This document shows, one piece after another, positions 14,101-25,900 of a DNA stretch of 64,000 nt. Source of the DNA: Tubiluchus corallicola (taxonomy: Eukaryota; Priapulida; Priapulimorpha; Priapulimorphida; Tubiluchidae); contig JAQGDQ010000236.1 in assembly GCA_030141605.1 (NCBI GenBank), positions 278,001 through 342,000 of the forward strand. The letters run 5' to 3'. Below the pieces are notes generated by a model. The model made no database searches. It was given only the letters and a program-made list of their open reading frames with translations, and was not told where the DNA came from. The position numbers and the translations under genes were made by a program. Numbering within the stretch: the stretch's first letter is position 1; every line of letters begins with the position of its first letter.

Positions 14101-14988
14101 AATATTACACCAGTCGGTTAATTGGGTCAAAACACTTCGGTCCCAAAGTGAGTCTATTAAGCGGTACCTACCGTATATACAAAAAATGTTACATAGCTTT
14201 AGCACATTTATGCTAGTAAACACATACGGAGCCTAGTCACTGGGGGGGGGGGGCAAGCCAGCCCAACTCAGTGCCGGTCCCAAGCCCGGATAAATACGGA
14301 GGGTTAGGGTTCAGGAAGGGCATCCGCCTGTGAAAACTGCGCCAAAACCTTCTATGAATGAGTCGGTGAGACTTAAAGGTAAAGTCCACAAAGAAGTGGT
14401 CAGACCCGCTCTAATCTATGGGCTGGAAGCAGCTTCTCTAAACAAGACCGAAGAGAAGAAAATGGGTGTGGTGGAGATGAGGATGTTGAGATGGATGGTG
14501 GAAATAACAAGAAGAGATAAAATTAGAAATAATAATATCAGAGGAACAGTAAAAGTAGTGGAAGCCTCGCAAGATTGCAATGGTATGGACACCTGAAAAG
14601 AAGAGTCAGTGAAGATCATGTGGGAAGGGAGGTCATGGAAATGGAAGAGCTGGGAAATAGAAGAAGAGGACGACCCAAGCAGAGATGGATTGAATGTATT
14701 AATGGAGACCTTAGAGAGAAGAACATAAATGAAGAGATGGTCAACAACAGGAATGCGTGGAGAAGACTCATTCACAACGGCGACCCCGCATAGGGAAAAG
14801 CTGGGAAGAAGAAGAAGAAACACTTACCCAAATAAACTGCTTTGCTCATCGGTTGGAAATCTAACTCTTCTGTCCTTCCAGCAACTTTCACAGCGTGAAC
14901 TGTAGCCAAACTGAGAAAGTTTGGATGCACGACTAGGATCAATAAACAAAGGACGACTACCAGGGCCCAATTGCATTATCCTCGGCAT
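5102..14988 (-). CDS. DCAF12: DDB1- and CUL4-associated factor 12 (WD40 protein), complete
   Basis: Nine coding exons on the minus strand: 14988-14828, 12244-12055, 11326-11120, 9342-9282, 7874-7708, 6655-6593, 6407-6248, 5852-5701 and 5257-5102. All have GT-AG borders and compatible phases. They sum to 1317 nt, a 438-aa protein (human DCAF12 is about 453). Family landmarks in order are [83 protein letters not shown] and the ending [22 protein letters not shown]12 is a WD40 beta-propeller substrate receptor of CUL4-DDB1 ubiquitin ligases that recognises C-terminal -EE/-EL degrons. The start ATG is preceded by an in-frame TAG. The N-terminus is shorter and less conserved than in vertebrates. 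The first intron carries a retroelement next to its 5' splice site. Confidence 0.95.
8125..8490. repeat. Two diverged tandem copies of a ~190-bp unit
   Basis: Two segments, about 8125-8310 and 8311-8490, share the same order of words: TTTAGTTTGTTTTC-like start, TTAAATCTCC(T/C)GCAATA, CGCCATTAC, GAAGAAAAG, AATGTTAAATTAT, AACTTTC, ATATTACTTAGC and GCTGGAAAGA. They lie in the DCAF12 intron between 7875 and 9281. No coding capacity is seen. Confidence 0.75.
10545..10738. repeat. Degenerate ~21-bp tandem repeat (CAAATGTAGAC...)
   Basis: The word CAAATGT(A/G) recurs about every 19-22 bases with a variable ending of the form AGAC..TTGGTAA.T. At least seven units can be followed, some interrupted. 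It lies in the DCAF12 intron 9343-11119. Confidence 0.7.
11444..11991 (+). mobile_element. Non-autonomous TIR element (GGAAAACCGGA family), copy A
   Basis: The left end reads GCAAAACTGGACCC and the right end ATCATCCTGTTTTCC; the outer bases form imperfect inverted repeats of type TTAAAGGAAAACNGGA. The element aligns in reverse orientation to 48743-49310, sharing GTGCTGTTGAAAATTATG, CCATTAATTAAG and TGAAAAATCATCC. At 548 bp with no coding capacity it is a MITE. It lies in the DCAF12 intron between 11327 and 12054. Confidence 0.7.
12420..12950 (+). pseudogene. Degenerate non-LTR reverse transcriptase 3' fragment
   Basis: Broken frames give QLRWLDHVIR followed, after frameshifts and stops, by tracts resembling the downstream WxxxAxDRxxW region common in LINE ORF C-termini. 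It lies in the first DCAF12 intron. The match is weak; a nucleotide search against LINE consensus sequences would settle it. Confidence 0.35.
14230..14820 (+). mobile_element. Internally deleted non-LTR retrotransposon (RTE-like)
   Basis: After a 12-G run (14242-14253) comes a head of the type GCCGGTCCCAAGCCCGGATA and CAGGAAGGGCATCCG, the usual leader of many animal RTE-type LINEs. It joins directly to the end of the reverse-transcriptase [23 protein letters not shown], then after a frameshift [21 protein letters not shown] and [11 protein letters not shown]. The tail is (GAA)n. Endonuclease and most of the RT are missing, so both termini survive but the middle is gone. It sits in DCAF12 intron 1, on the opposite strand to the gene, and its tail touches the exon 1 donor site. 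Confidence 0.8.
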
Positions 14989-15355
14989 GACTAATACAGC
15001 ATTCTTCTACACACCATTCCAAAACACAAGTCAGCTATCCATAATCAGTACAGGTCTTATAGACATTAACGGATGAAGGTAATTGCAGTTACATGACGAA
15101 CATGAGTCGAGTCAAGGCAAGAGAGGCTCACGTAGAATCTGGCTTTTGAAAAACATTCTCCACATTTCTTGGTCAAGACAGATGCCTTTTGAAAATATAC
15201 AAAACAGCTGTGTTATCACCTCATTAGCAAATTAAATTTATAACTAATTTATACTAAATAAAGCAAATTATCTGCATTTAATTAATTTAAGGCAAATAGT
15301 GCAGTATTAATTTAGACAATTTTTCATTATGTATTATTATTCCTGTAACTTCTAA

Positions 15356-15389
<34 letters not shown>

Positions 15390-16740
15390 CTAATCAGATT
15401 TTGAATTCGCAAGCATAAGTCATGATCGAACTAATCATCAATGCAAGCCTTAACTGCATTTTTGTGAGAAAGCGACACAAGAGAGGATGCTCAATTGATA
15501 ATAGCAAAACTGAATTTAGAGAAAGGTTTGAAGTAGCAATTGGAAACACCTACTCTTCAATAGTAGCTATTAAAATGAATTTGCCTGAGACTATTACTGC
15601 TTGTCACCAGTATGACACATTTAAATATATGCTACCCAAGGCAAAACTTGCTACATGGGAATACAATAAGCAGCATACCAGCGTTTTGAAGTAACAGGGG
15701 TTCTCATAAATGTCAATGCTTTTTTTATGATTACGCATCAATTAAATTGCTTTATTTCAGTAAAGAAGTGACGTAATAAGCCTTCCAAAAGCTCTAACCA
15801 GAAAATGTACCCATTTCCGGGGTGCTGCTCCGAATCCATCGAAGAAACTTACGCCTCACAAGATTCACCCAAGCCACCTTAGATGTTACTTGAAACATCC
15901 TAAATAAATTTACTGTTACTATTGAACTTTCATCGTTGATCCTATTTTGCCCAACTTACATCTTAACAAGACTGTTAACAGGTTGTAGTTTCTTCACAAG
16001 TCTGTTTTTTGGAAACTTAAAGCCACCAAGGCCTAACCGAAAATAAAAGAAATTAAACTGAATAATTGAATTAAATTGAATATATCTTAAAACAATGAGT
16101 TCGGAAGAACAGCCTACTACTACGGTAGACCAAATAAAATTTCAAGTTTTAAATGCAAACTCGTCTAAATTTTCTGTTAATTGTTATACCATTGCACATT
16201 AAAAGATTATAATAATAATTATAGTAATAATAATAACAACAGCAATAATAATAGCAATAACAAACATTACCTGTTTCAAATTACAAATTTATAACTTATT
16301 ATCGAACTTTGAACTTGTAAAATATTTTGTGAAGTCTATCTCATTAGTTAACTTGCTACCTGAAATCGAAGCCGCAAAAACGATAATGTTGTAGTAACTT
16401 TTCAATTTCGGCTGATTTTGTTTTTACACCCACCGTGTCCAGTGTGTCGAGCAGACTGCACTGAAAGTATGAAAATTGTTTATTATAATTACTTAATATA
16501 TAGTCAAACTAGAAAATTATTTTAAAACAGAAAGTTTAATAAAGATATTGGAACATATAACTGTTGAAGATAATTATGTTAACATTTCCAGTTTTATGAT
16601 AAAGCCGTTTGTAACACTGCCACTATAAAAGCTGTAAATTTGATGTGGATTTATTGTAATCACTAATAATTAGGTTTAATTGACATTACAATTTGTAATG
16701 ATTATTATCTTGTCTTTAGGCTTCCATTAGATGTAATGTA
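14989..16740. other. Upstream region of DCAF12 with simple repeats
   Basis: The DCAF12 promoter should lie just above 14988, but no clear TATA or initiator stands out. A (TA)n run lies at about 15359-15388 and an AAT-rich stretch at about 16210-16262. A 90-codon open frame at 15422-15694 is unrecognised and may be old retroelement sequence. An ATG-led frame at 16095 (MSSEEQPTTT) is discussed under rejected items. Confidence 0.5.
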
Positions 16741-16749
16741 AGATATCAG

Positions 16750-17062
<313 letters not shown>

Positions 17063-17065
17063 CAG

Positions 17066-20000
17066 TATTCTTTATTGCTAAAAAGCTACATACAATACAA
17101 ACATAAAGTTGATTCCAATTTACATTTACAGATTGGATGGTCTAGATGGGATATCATTAGGCTGTTTAAATTTCATATATATCTTTTGAACTTGTTTGAG
17201 AGTTTTTATGACTAAATTTCCATGTTCATTTTGTAGTGACGAATGTAAATTTAATCAATGTTCAATATTATTCAACACTTGTTTTCATTCGCGACATTTA
17301 AAATGTTCAACCTTATCATTAATCGATATTCACAATTCAAGTAGTAATGAGCCTTATTATTGTATGAATTGTATTAGTTCTTTACTTCCATTTCAGGGTT
17401 GTGATGACGAGGATTTTTCAGCTACCTTCAGCACGAGTGATTCAATCTACTTTTAAACCTATCTTGTACTAATCTTTCTTCATTTCTCCCACCTTTAAGT
17501 GAAGATTTTCAAGATCCAGATAACTAACCAATTCAGTACTGCTGTAAGTATTATCCTCTAAATGCCTTGAAACACTAAATTAAGACTTAACACACGTGGC
17601 TTTTGTTTTGCTCACATGTATGCATGCAGCTTTGGCCATTATTAAGCTGAGGTTCTCGAAGTTGTAGATCATTTTCCAAATCCATCTGAGATCATTGCCA
17701 TTACTGAAACCTGCTTGCATAATTACACACCATTTTTCATTGACATACCTGAATACTCATTTCTCAAAAAAGACACAACTACTGCTGCTGGTGGGGTTGG
17801 CCTGTATGTTCGGAAAAACCAGGATTTTAAAATCATCGGTGACATAAAATTTAATTGCAAACAGCTATATTGTAACCCACCTCACTCGCGACCAGCAAAA
17901 TAGTAGTTGAAGACATGTGGCTAGATATAAAAACTGGAAAAATAAAGCTCCTATTTTATTTGGTTTTATACACAGGCACCGAAACAAGCCTATTAATTAT
18001 TCATCTGGAAGGGTGGCTTTTGTATGTGGGATATGAATGTTAACCTTTTTCAACATAATAACAGTGGCGGCTCGTGTGTAGGTACTGTGACGCTGCAGCA
18101 CCCCTTGTTTTCACTCATTATTATCGATAATATTCAATATAATCTTTGTTCTTTAGTTCTTTCTTCATACTTGTGCAGAACCGGTGCACGTGAGGGAAGT
18201 ACAATTTGCTTCGCAGGCCAAGTAACACATCGTTTGGCTGCTGTGCATATGCGGCCATGTCCACATGTCTGAGATAAGACGTTGTACTTTAGGTAGAAAG
18301 AGTACTGTCACTCACTGCAGCACGTGTTGTCAGTTGTCATGTGCTTAAAAGCCGTTTATCAGCAAATTCTTGAATTGCAACAATTTAGGCTATTCGTAAG
18401 AAAACAATATCAATTTTTTTAGGAGTTTATTAAGGTTATGTTTAAATTGGTTTGTTTGTTTAAAATTACAATTACAACATTATAATTACACAGTATTTAA
18501 ACATTGGCTAAAAATTTTTTATTTTGCAGCACCTGCACTAATTTTAGCTATGAGCCACCACTGCGTAATGATATTGCCTCTGTTGCCAACTATACAAGTA
18601 TGGTCCATGTGCAAATAGGTTTCATCCAGTTATCACACAACCAACACACATTCTCAAACTCTAATTGACCATATTTATTACTCACATGTTTCAAAATACA
18701 ATCACTGCAGGCATTCAACATGAAGGGACCGACCATTTGTCTGATTTGCCATTGTCACATCATTTCATCTGTGTGAAAATAGGTCAAATGTGCAAATAAT
18801 GGATACAAAAACTTGATCTTAGCTAACTTCCTTCAATACTTGGATCAATAACTTTCAAGTTTCTGCAATAATCAACTTAATGTGAACGATGCCCTTTCCT
18901 ACCTCACAAGGAAACATTTAAAAGCACTCTTAGTAGACATGCTTCAATTCACAACTAAGTAGAAAGGGATCAATATCCTTCCAAAAATCTAGTATTACAC
19001 CAGGTATTTTAAGATCTATTAGAAACAGAAGCAAGTAGAAATCACATAAGCTTTCTAACTCGACGTTTTATAAGACTTATTCGAACAAAGTAAATCATGT
19101 CAAACTGAAATCCAAAAAAGAATATCATAACCACTAACCACTTTTTGTTGAATACATTAGTAATACTAAAACGAACTTGGACTACTATCAATAAGTCGTT
19201 GAAAATCAAAAAAACAAAGCACGGGTAACGCCTTCCTGTGCAGATGATAACGGCCGTACCGCAATTGATTTCTGCTCGATTGCAAATAAGTTCAAAAACA
19301 TTTTCCAGTCTGTAGGCATTAATTTGGCCAATAAAATTCCATCTGCCACCTGATCTTGTCAGCCATATTTAAATGCTCTAAATGATAAATCTGTTTTCGA
19401 TATTATTCAGCATTATATTCTGATAAACAAACTAAATTGCTATGGAATCAGAGGTCCTATCCTGGATTTCCTTAAATCTTATCTTTCTTATCGAAAACGG
19501 TTTACCAAAATTAACAAAACTTGTTCTGATATGCTGGATGTAAAATTTGCTGTACATCAAGGTTCCACTTTGGGACCACTGCTTTTCCTTATTTACATTA
19601 ATTATCTTCCTTTTGCTTCAAGTTTTAACACACGTCTTTTTGCTGACGACACAAGCCTTTCCCTTACATCCTCTAATTTATTAACATTACAACAGCATAC
19701 TAACAATGAGTTGACCAAGATTCATAACTGGATGGAAGAAAACAAATTATCTGCTAACTACTCCGAAACTAAACACATGTTAATTAGTAGCAAACATTCT
19801 CAACATGATTATTCCACTTTTGATCTTAAAATTGGTAAGATATCTCCATCTCAAGACAGCATTTAATACCTTGGACTACACATACATAGTAATATGAAAT
19901 GACCAACGCACATTTCTACTATAACAACTAAATTAAATAAAACTGCAAGTATTTTTGCAAAGCTAAGACACTTTACTAATTCAAATATTTTGAATATTAT

Positions 20001-20590
20001 TAACTTTGCCTTTGTGTATCTGTACTTCCAGTACTGCGTGTTGTTGTAGTGGCAAACTAAACGATACATATTGCAACCATTAGTGTCATTGCAGAACAAA
20101 ATAGTTAAATCTATGACCTTTGCTAATTACAGAGACCACGCAACACCATCCTATTTACAGCTTAAGGTAATGAAAATCGAAGCTACATCTACAAACTCGA
20201 ATTATTCAAATAAATGTACAAATTCATCAACCACCAATTACCTGAACTTTATGCTAATTACTTAACTTTAATCCACAATGTTCAATTGTTCATTCGCACT
20301 ACACCAGATCTTCTAGTAGAGGTCACTTTTTCAAAAACGATTTAATACAACTTATGGTTTTAGTTCATTACAGCACAATGAAGTTATATTATGGAACAAT
20401 ATGCCTCATAATATAACTTCTTCTCCTTCTATAATTGTAGCTTCTAAACCCTACAAGAATTTTTTAATCAGCAAATATTCTTCCGTGTAGAAGTTTTTTT
20501 TATTCATGTGTGTCTATTTGCAAGAGTGTCTTTTTTATACTTGTGACTTTACAATTTTATTTTTTGCTTATATAATTAAATAAATTATAC
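17066..20590 (+). mobile_element. Broken CR1-like LINE with zinc finger, endonuclease and RT remains
   Basis: In order along the + strand: a PHD-like zinc finger at about 17205-17400 (CSFCSDEC...CFHSRHLKC...YYCMNC); an APE-type endonuclease start at 17650-17900 (AITETCL, then GGVGLYVRKN); the endonuclease end near 18600-18740 after an inserted MITE; and an RT core at about 19380-19870 with the strand-turn VHQGSTLGPLLFLIYIN and catalytic FADD at 19639-19650. The RT C-terminal region runs to about 20270, including LQPLVSLQNKIVKSMTF. Most RT fingers are missing just before 19380, and stops and frameshifts are frequent, so it is inactive. Its arrangement resembles the LINEs common in cnidarians and other invertebrates. 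Confidence 0.85.
18062..18563. mobile_element. hAT-like MITE nested in the LINE
   Basis: Terminal inverted repeats CAGTGGCGGCTCGTG (left) and its near complement ATGAGCCACCACTG (right) bound 502 bp without coding capacity. The flanks CATAATAA (18054-18061) and CGTAATGA (18564-18571) match at 6 of 8 positions, as expected for an old 8-bp hAT target duplication. It splits the LINE endonuclease region. Confidence 0.82.
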
Positions 20591-22903
20591 AAGCTATATT
20601 ATTTAATAATTTGCTGTTAATTCTGCATTGGCTCAGCCAGATTTTCTTGTCATCACACCCTGCCTCAGTAATTTACTGCTAAATGATCTTTTTAAGCAGT
20701 ATCAACCCAATTGCTCACATGGTATTTATCTAATTATTGCAGTTTAACTGAAAATGAGTCTCATTAACATTGATAGCAGACCTTTATAGGTTGAAGTTCT
20801 CTTGTTTGACTATTTTTTCAACTTTCGTTTTCTTCCAAACAGTGGTATTCTATTTGCAAATTAATTCTCAAATTACTAGAGCTTTGTTCGATGCCTCTTC
20901 TACTGAAAAGCTGCATAAGCTGTATAATTTTTGAGCAACAATGTAAAGGTTACAGGAATATAATATTATGTGTGTGCTTGATTGCGTGCGTGCATTCGTG
21001 CGTGACTGCATGCGTGTATGCGTGTGTGCGTACGTGCTATATAAAATTATGTACTATATGCAAACTAAGTATTTCTCATTACAGATATTACTTATTTTCT
21101 AATCTCAATATTTTCTTCCTCCTTAATAATTAGTCATGTTTATTTAATGTATATACAAAAATTAACCTTCTCTCCTCATAAGTATTACCGTTACTATCCT
21201 CTTCAGTTTTGCTCGTAAGTTGATATATCAAATTATTGATTAATTCAGTTTAAATTACTCATAATTTCTTTATTCTAATAATTATTATGTCTTGTTACAT
21301 TAGTATAATAATAGTAGTTACGTAATTCTCCTCCAGACAATGACAATCGGTGTGTGTAAATGACCACTTGATCCTACACTCCCTCACACAAACCACATTT
21401 GCTCATTGATTAACTGTAACTGTGTCCTAGTTTTATGTGTGAAATAAAATATCATAGTCATGGTTCAATCGACAATTATTTTGTGGAAAAATATGGGGTT
21501 TCTATGAGCGCACTCGCTTTACCACTAATTACGACAGTATAACAGTATAACAAGCTTCAGCAAGCACAATCAAGCCAGCTGACGATTATAATAATGTAGC
21601 TGGCTAAGTGCGTTTTCGGTGCGCCCACTGAGTCTGTGCGTTTAGCGATCTACAGACGAAGAATATGGCAACTTACAGAGAATTGTGAATTTATAATGAA
21701 AATTGCTTGTAATGAGTATATTTAATTGGGGCAAAGGTGGGTATATAAATGTGGCTCTAGTCGGACCCCGATTTTGTGTCGTACACAAAGACACTGAGCT
21801 GGATAAATCTTGCGCTGGGATCGTGTAATTTAATCTCGTTTGTGATTATTTTATTTTTAATTATTCAGGTTTTGTGTTTTTATTAGTTCTTTGTAGTTGT
21901 TGCATAAAGTATGATTTCTGAAGAGGACATAATTTCTTATTAGATTTAAGTAGGCTATTTAAGTAAGTAAATAACTTGCACAAATTTATATTTTTGCAAC
22001 GTTGCGTAATTGTATTTGTTGTATTTTGCATTTGTCTTGTGCTTTGTTTTTTGTAATTAGAATTTTTTGCCATGGTGCATTATTGTATTTGTGCAATAAA
22101 CTTGTATTGAATTGAGCGTTTTCATATCATATCATCATATCACATTCAAATTCGATGATGTTAGGTCTTAGATGTTAGGCATATCTAACTGTTGATCGAT
22201 CATAACTGTCAGCACTTTAAAAAATTTTAAGTGGCACAGCCTCAGACTATATCGGCAGTTCAGCCATATACTGTATCAGTATATTGTCTAGTTTGGATAG
22301 AGGATTATGGATATAGGATTATACTATATGGAGTTTGGAGAGACTACATTCTCCGGGAGGTTGTTCCAGTGATCTACAACCGTCAAGCTGAAGAAGTTGT
22401 GTCGTGTAGCAGTGCAATTATACCTTTTCTTTAACTTTTATGAATGTCCCCTAGTTCATGTCTGATAATCTCTTTGCTGGACCATGCAAGTTTATGAATT
22501 CTATGTATAAATTTGTGTACTTCTATCATATCGTCTCGGACCTGTCTGTACCGCATACTAATCAACCCTAAAGCGTTTAGATCAGGGATGTGCAAATTGC
22601 GGCCTGCCGAGAGATATTCAAAAGAAAATATTTTTGAATTTTCATATTCAAAAGAAAAAGTCATCAGAAAATTTTGTTGTGGTTTCAATTTTTTAAGACA
22701 TTCTTGTTTGTTTGTCAGTCTTTATTCGAACAATTATTCAATTTTTTCAAACAGTTATTAGTAAATACCACTCCTGGTTTTTTTTTGGTTTTAAACCTTT
22801 TTACTTACAGTTTTATCCACTTTGTAAGTCATTAAAAATGCATCGTTGAGGACTGTGAATTAGGACAAACAGCTGACATATTTTAAATTACATGTTAATT
22901 TAG
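20591..22903. other. Intergenic region upstream of PLEKHM1
   Basis: It contains LINE-like 3' tail sequence, a degenerate GTGTGCGT-rich tract at about 20970-21040, and AT-rich DNA. A hAT-type terminus (CAGGGATGTGCAAATTGCGG) occurs near 22573 without a visible partner. The missing first coding exon and promoter of PLEKHM1 should lie here or further left, but I could not find them. Confidence 0.5.
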
Positions 22904-25900
22904 GTTCATTGTCAAAAGATGAGTTGGACCAGCAAGCTAATATTCGAAAAACTTTGACGCAAGAACTGGCTCGATGTGTGAAACAATTACAGCAAGAGCA
23001 AATTGGTACTGATGAACCAGTCTATAGGCATGTTATTTTAATAATAATTCTGATGTTCAAGCAAAGAGTATTATGCAAATAGTTATTGCAAGAGTAGATT
23101 TTCCTGGTACTGAAGCATGCAAGTCTGCTTAGTTAATTAATTTATTATTTATTAGGCACAAAAATAAATATATACATTTTATGCAGGAGTAAATATAAAC
23201 AGTAAAATTATATAGCCATGATCAATACGAAGGTTGTGCCATGGATGACAGCAAAATTGATGATCAACAATTTTGTTTACACATTTTCATTATATTGCGG
23301 TTTGAAGTGTAACATTGGTGTGTGTTTCTGTAATTTTTGATCAGTTAACGTGTTGTCAAGATTGTATTCTGTTGTAACGGTATTTCAGTATTATTTTTAA
23401 GGATGCAATAAGCACATTATTATTAAATTTTGGAACCAAAATTAGTTGAAGAGTCTTGAGGTTTGAATTAAGATCTCTAATGGTCACCGGGGCAGAGTGG
23501 TCATCTTGTATATGTTGTAAGCAAAATATCCTTGGTTCAAGTCCATCTCGATGGTTTCACATTTCCTTTCTTTCAAACAAGTTTCATTTCTAAATTTAAT
23601 AATTGTGGTTTCACCCCATCATATCTTACAAATGCTTTATAATAACAGTGAACATAAATTAATTTCAGTAGTTGAACTCATCTGTAAACCTTTTCATTTT
23701 ACAAGCACGGAATCCAATACTTAGACACAACTTAATGTTGATGGTTGTGGGCTTGTGGCAAGACTGAAACCTAGCTCATCATTGAAGGTCATATACTATA
23801 CTGTCAGAGGTATCTTAGCCACATTTTGTTGTGTGTAAATTCTCCTGTAGCTGGCAGATAATTGCCGAGAAGCAGTTGTCTCGCTTGTCCTGATGCTCGC
23901 TCTGAGTCACTCACCTATTTGCAACCCGGCATGGCTTTGCTTTACTTCAGGTGCATTTAGCTATTTGCTTCATTTCACAGCAATGTCAACAAGAGGAAGG
24001 TCATAATGATTTTTTTGTCTGAGATTGTAGAATGGGATGTAAGGTACAGGAACAAGTAAATGCATCATACAGTACCACACTTAGTAATTTATAATGGTTG
24101 GCCAGCTATATGGGATGAACTTTCGACTGCCTTGTCCACTAGGCAATGCAGTGACCTAGTGGTTAAGGCATCTGCAAATTAAACAGGAGGCCTCTGGTTC
24201 AAGTCCAAGCTGCATCTCACTGTTTTCACGTTTCATGTCTTTCGTGTTTGGTGTCAAAATTTATCAATTGTGGATTTGTAACATCTTTAACACTAAGTTA
24301 TGTTAACTTCTTCAGGACCTCACCATTTAAAATAGGTCTCATAGGACCTATGGTTTTTCTGCTACTGTATGAACACAGACACAACTAAATGATTACAAAA
24401 TAGGTACTGTTCCATTCAAGAGAATCTCGGCTATCCAATCATGCAGTTTCTTTAAACATTTATAAGTGCTTTAATTGGATAAAATTAAAATAAACACACC
24501 CTTTTGAGGCACTCCAATTTAGCTTATTGAATAGCTTAGTGTGGCGTACACTTTCATGATCGTACACACTATTTTATTGATTGGTTGCTCGTTACAGCCC
24601 AAGAGAGCCCTCTGCTATACAAATTTCCAGGAAGAGCCAATTGATCAACCAAGGAGGAATTAAGATTTTAATAGGAATTTCCCCTTAAAAATAAAGTAGA
24701 TTTGAGGCCAATTTGTTGTGTCTGGATAGTTGAAATTTTCTGCGTTAGCCGATTTCACACAAGTGATACTTTGCATTGTTGCAGTGCAAACACTGCAGTT
24801 ACTGAAAGTTTATTCAATTTTTTATTCTAAAATTGATTATTAATTTGTCTAAGGTAAAGAAATGCATTTCACATATAATTTTACATGAACGTTCATTGTG
24901 TGAAGAGTAGAAACCTACAAAAATTATCAAACATTACATAATTGCTGCATAGTGAAAGCAGTTTTTCATAAACTATGCAAAATGCAGCAAACGTTTACTC
25001 TCCTAAAGGAGTTAATTAGTGATCTTATATTAATGTTAGTCATGTGTCACAGTACTAAATTATAGCTTAATTTAGCTCTTTCTGTTTAGTGGTGATGCAG
25101 CAAATGCAGTTTGTAGCACATTAGAGGCCACATTTATCCATGGTTTGAAAGATTCTTTCTACAATAAAGCTTCCTCACTATTAATTGGTGGAGAGCGGGT
25201 GCCTGAACCGGTAAGTCCCATAGCTTAGTGGTTAAGCAGAGATTGGAAATTTTTTTACAAAGAATACTCATAGTTGTTTAAATAATCACTTTTAATGTTT
25301 GCACTTGCACTTGTGATATATTGTTACGTAAGTGTATTCCATGTGTAGAAAATTTTTTTTCGAAAAAAAGGTGTTGCTAGTTCAATAAAGCTAATAAATT
25401 ACAGTCAATTACAGTTAATTAATAAAATAAGTTATACAGTTTTCGCCTGTATAAGTGGGATATTTTCCTTACCAAAACTTCATGTTCTTAAATCAAGAGA
25501 AGTAGTGCATATGCTGCATTATTTATTGGACAAGTTCTTCTAAACATACATTTTCTTTAAATGTTGCTGGTTTAATAAAATCAATGATGCCACTTTTTCA
25601 TTGATTTTTTGATTTTAAAATACTGGAGTGTACCTTTAATGCAATAGAAAATGCAATAGTGTGCTAGTGTGAAAGGTGCAGTAAGTGCTTTTTTTTAACA
25701 GAACGTGTGTCAAAATGAATACTCTGTTACATATATTTATTATTACTTTATCTTAAAATATTTTATTTTTGAAATTTTCATCATTGATGTTTTGCAGTCA
25801 TTTTGGGGATGCGTATCAGCTTTTACTCACAAAGATGTGCTTTCCCAAATATATCATCTTAGCCAGATAAACACTGAGATTGGTTATTGTCGTGTAAGTA

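Noticed and set aside
15422-15694. 90-codon frame as a gene
   Set aside because: No recognised domain, no splice context, and it lies among repeats; it may be old retroelement sequence.
16095-16200. ATG-led frame MSSEEQPTTT as first coding exon of PLEKHM1
   Set aside because: Its only good donor (ACG|GTAGAC) is phase 0 while exon 22904 needs a phase 1 partner, and it is nearly 7 kb away across a LINE.
22573-22760. hAT transposon starting CAGGGATGTGCAAATTGCGG
   Set aside because: Only one terminus is visible; no inverted partner or target duplication was found nearby.
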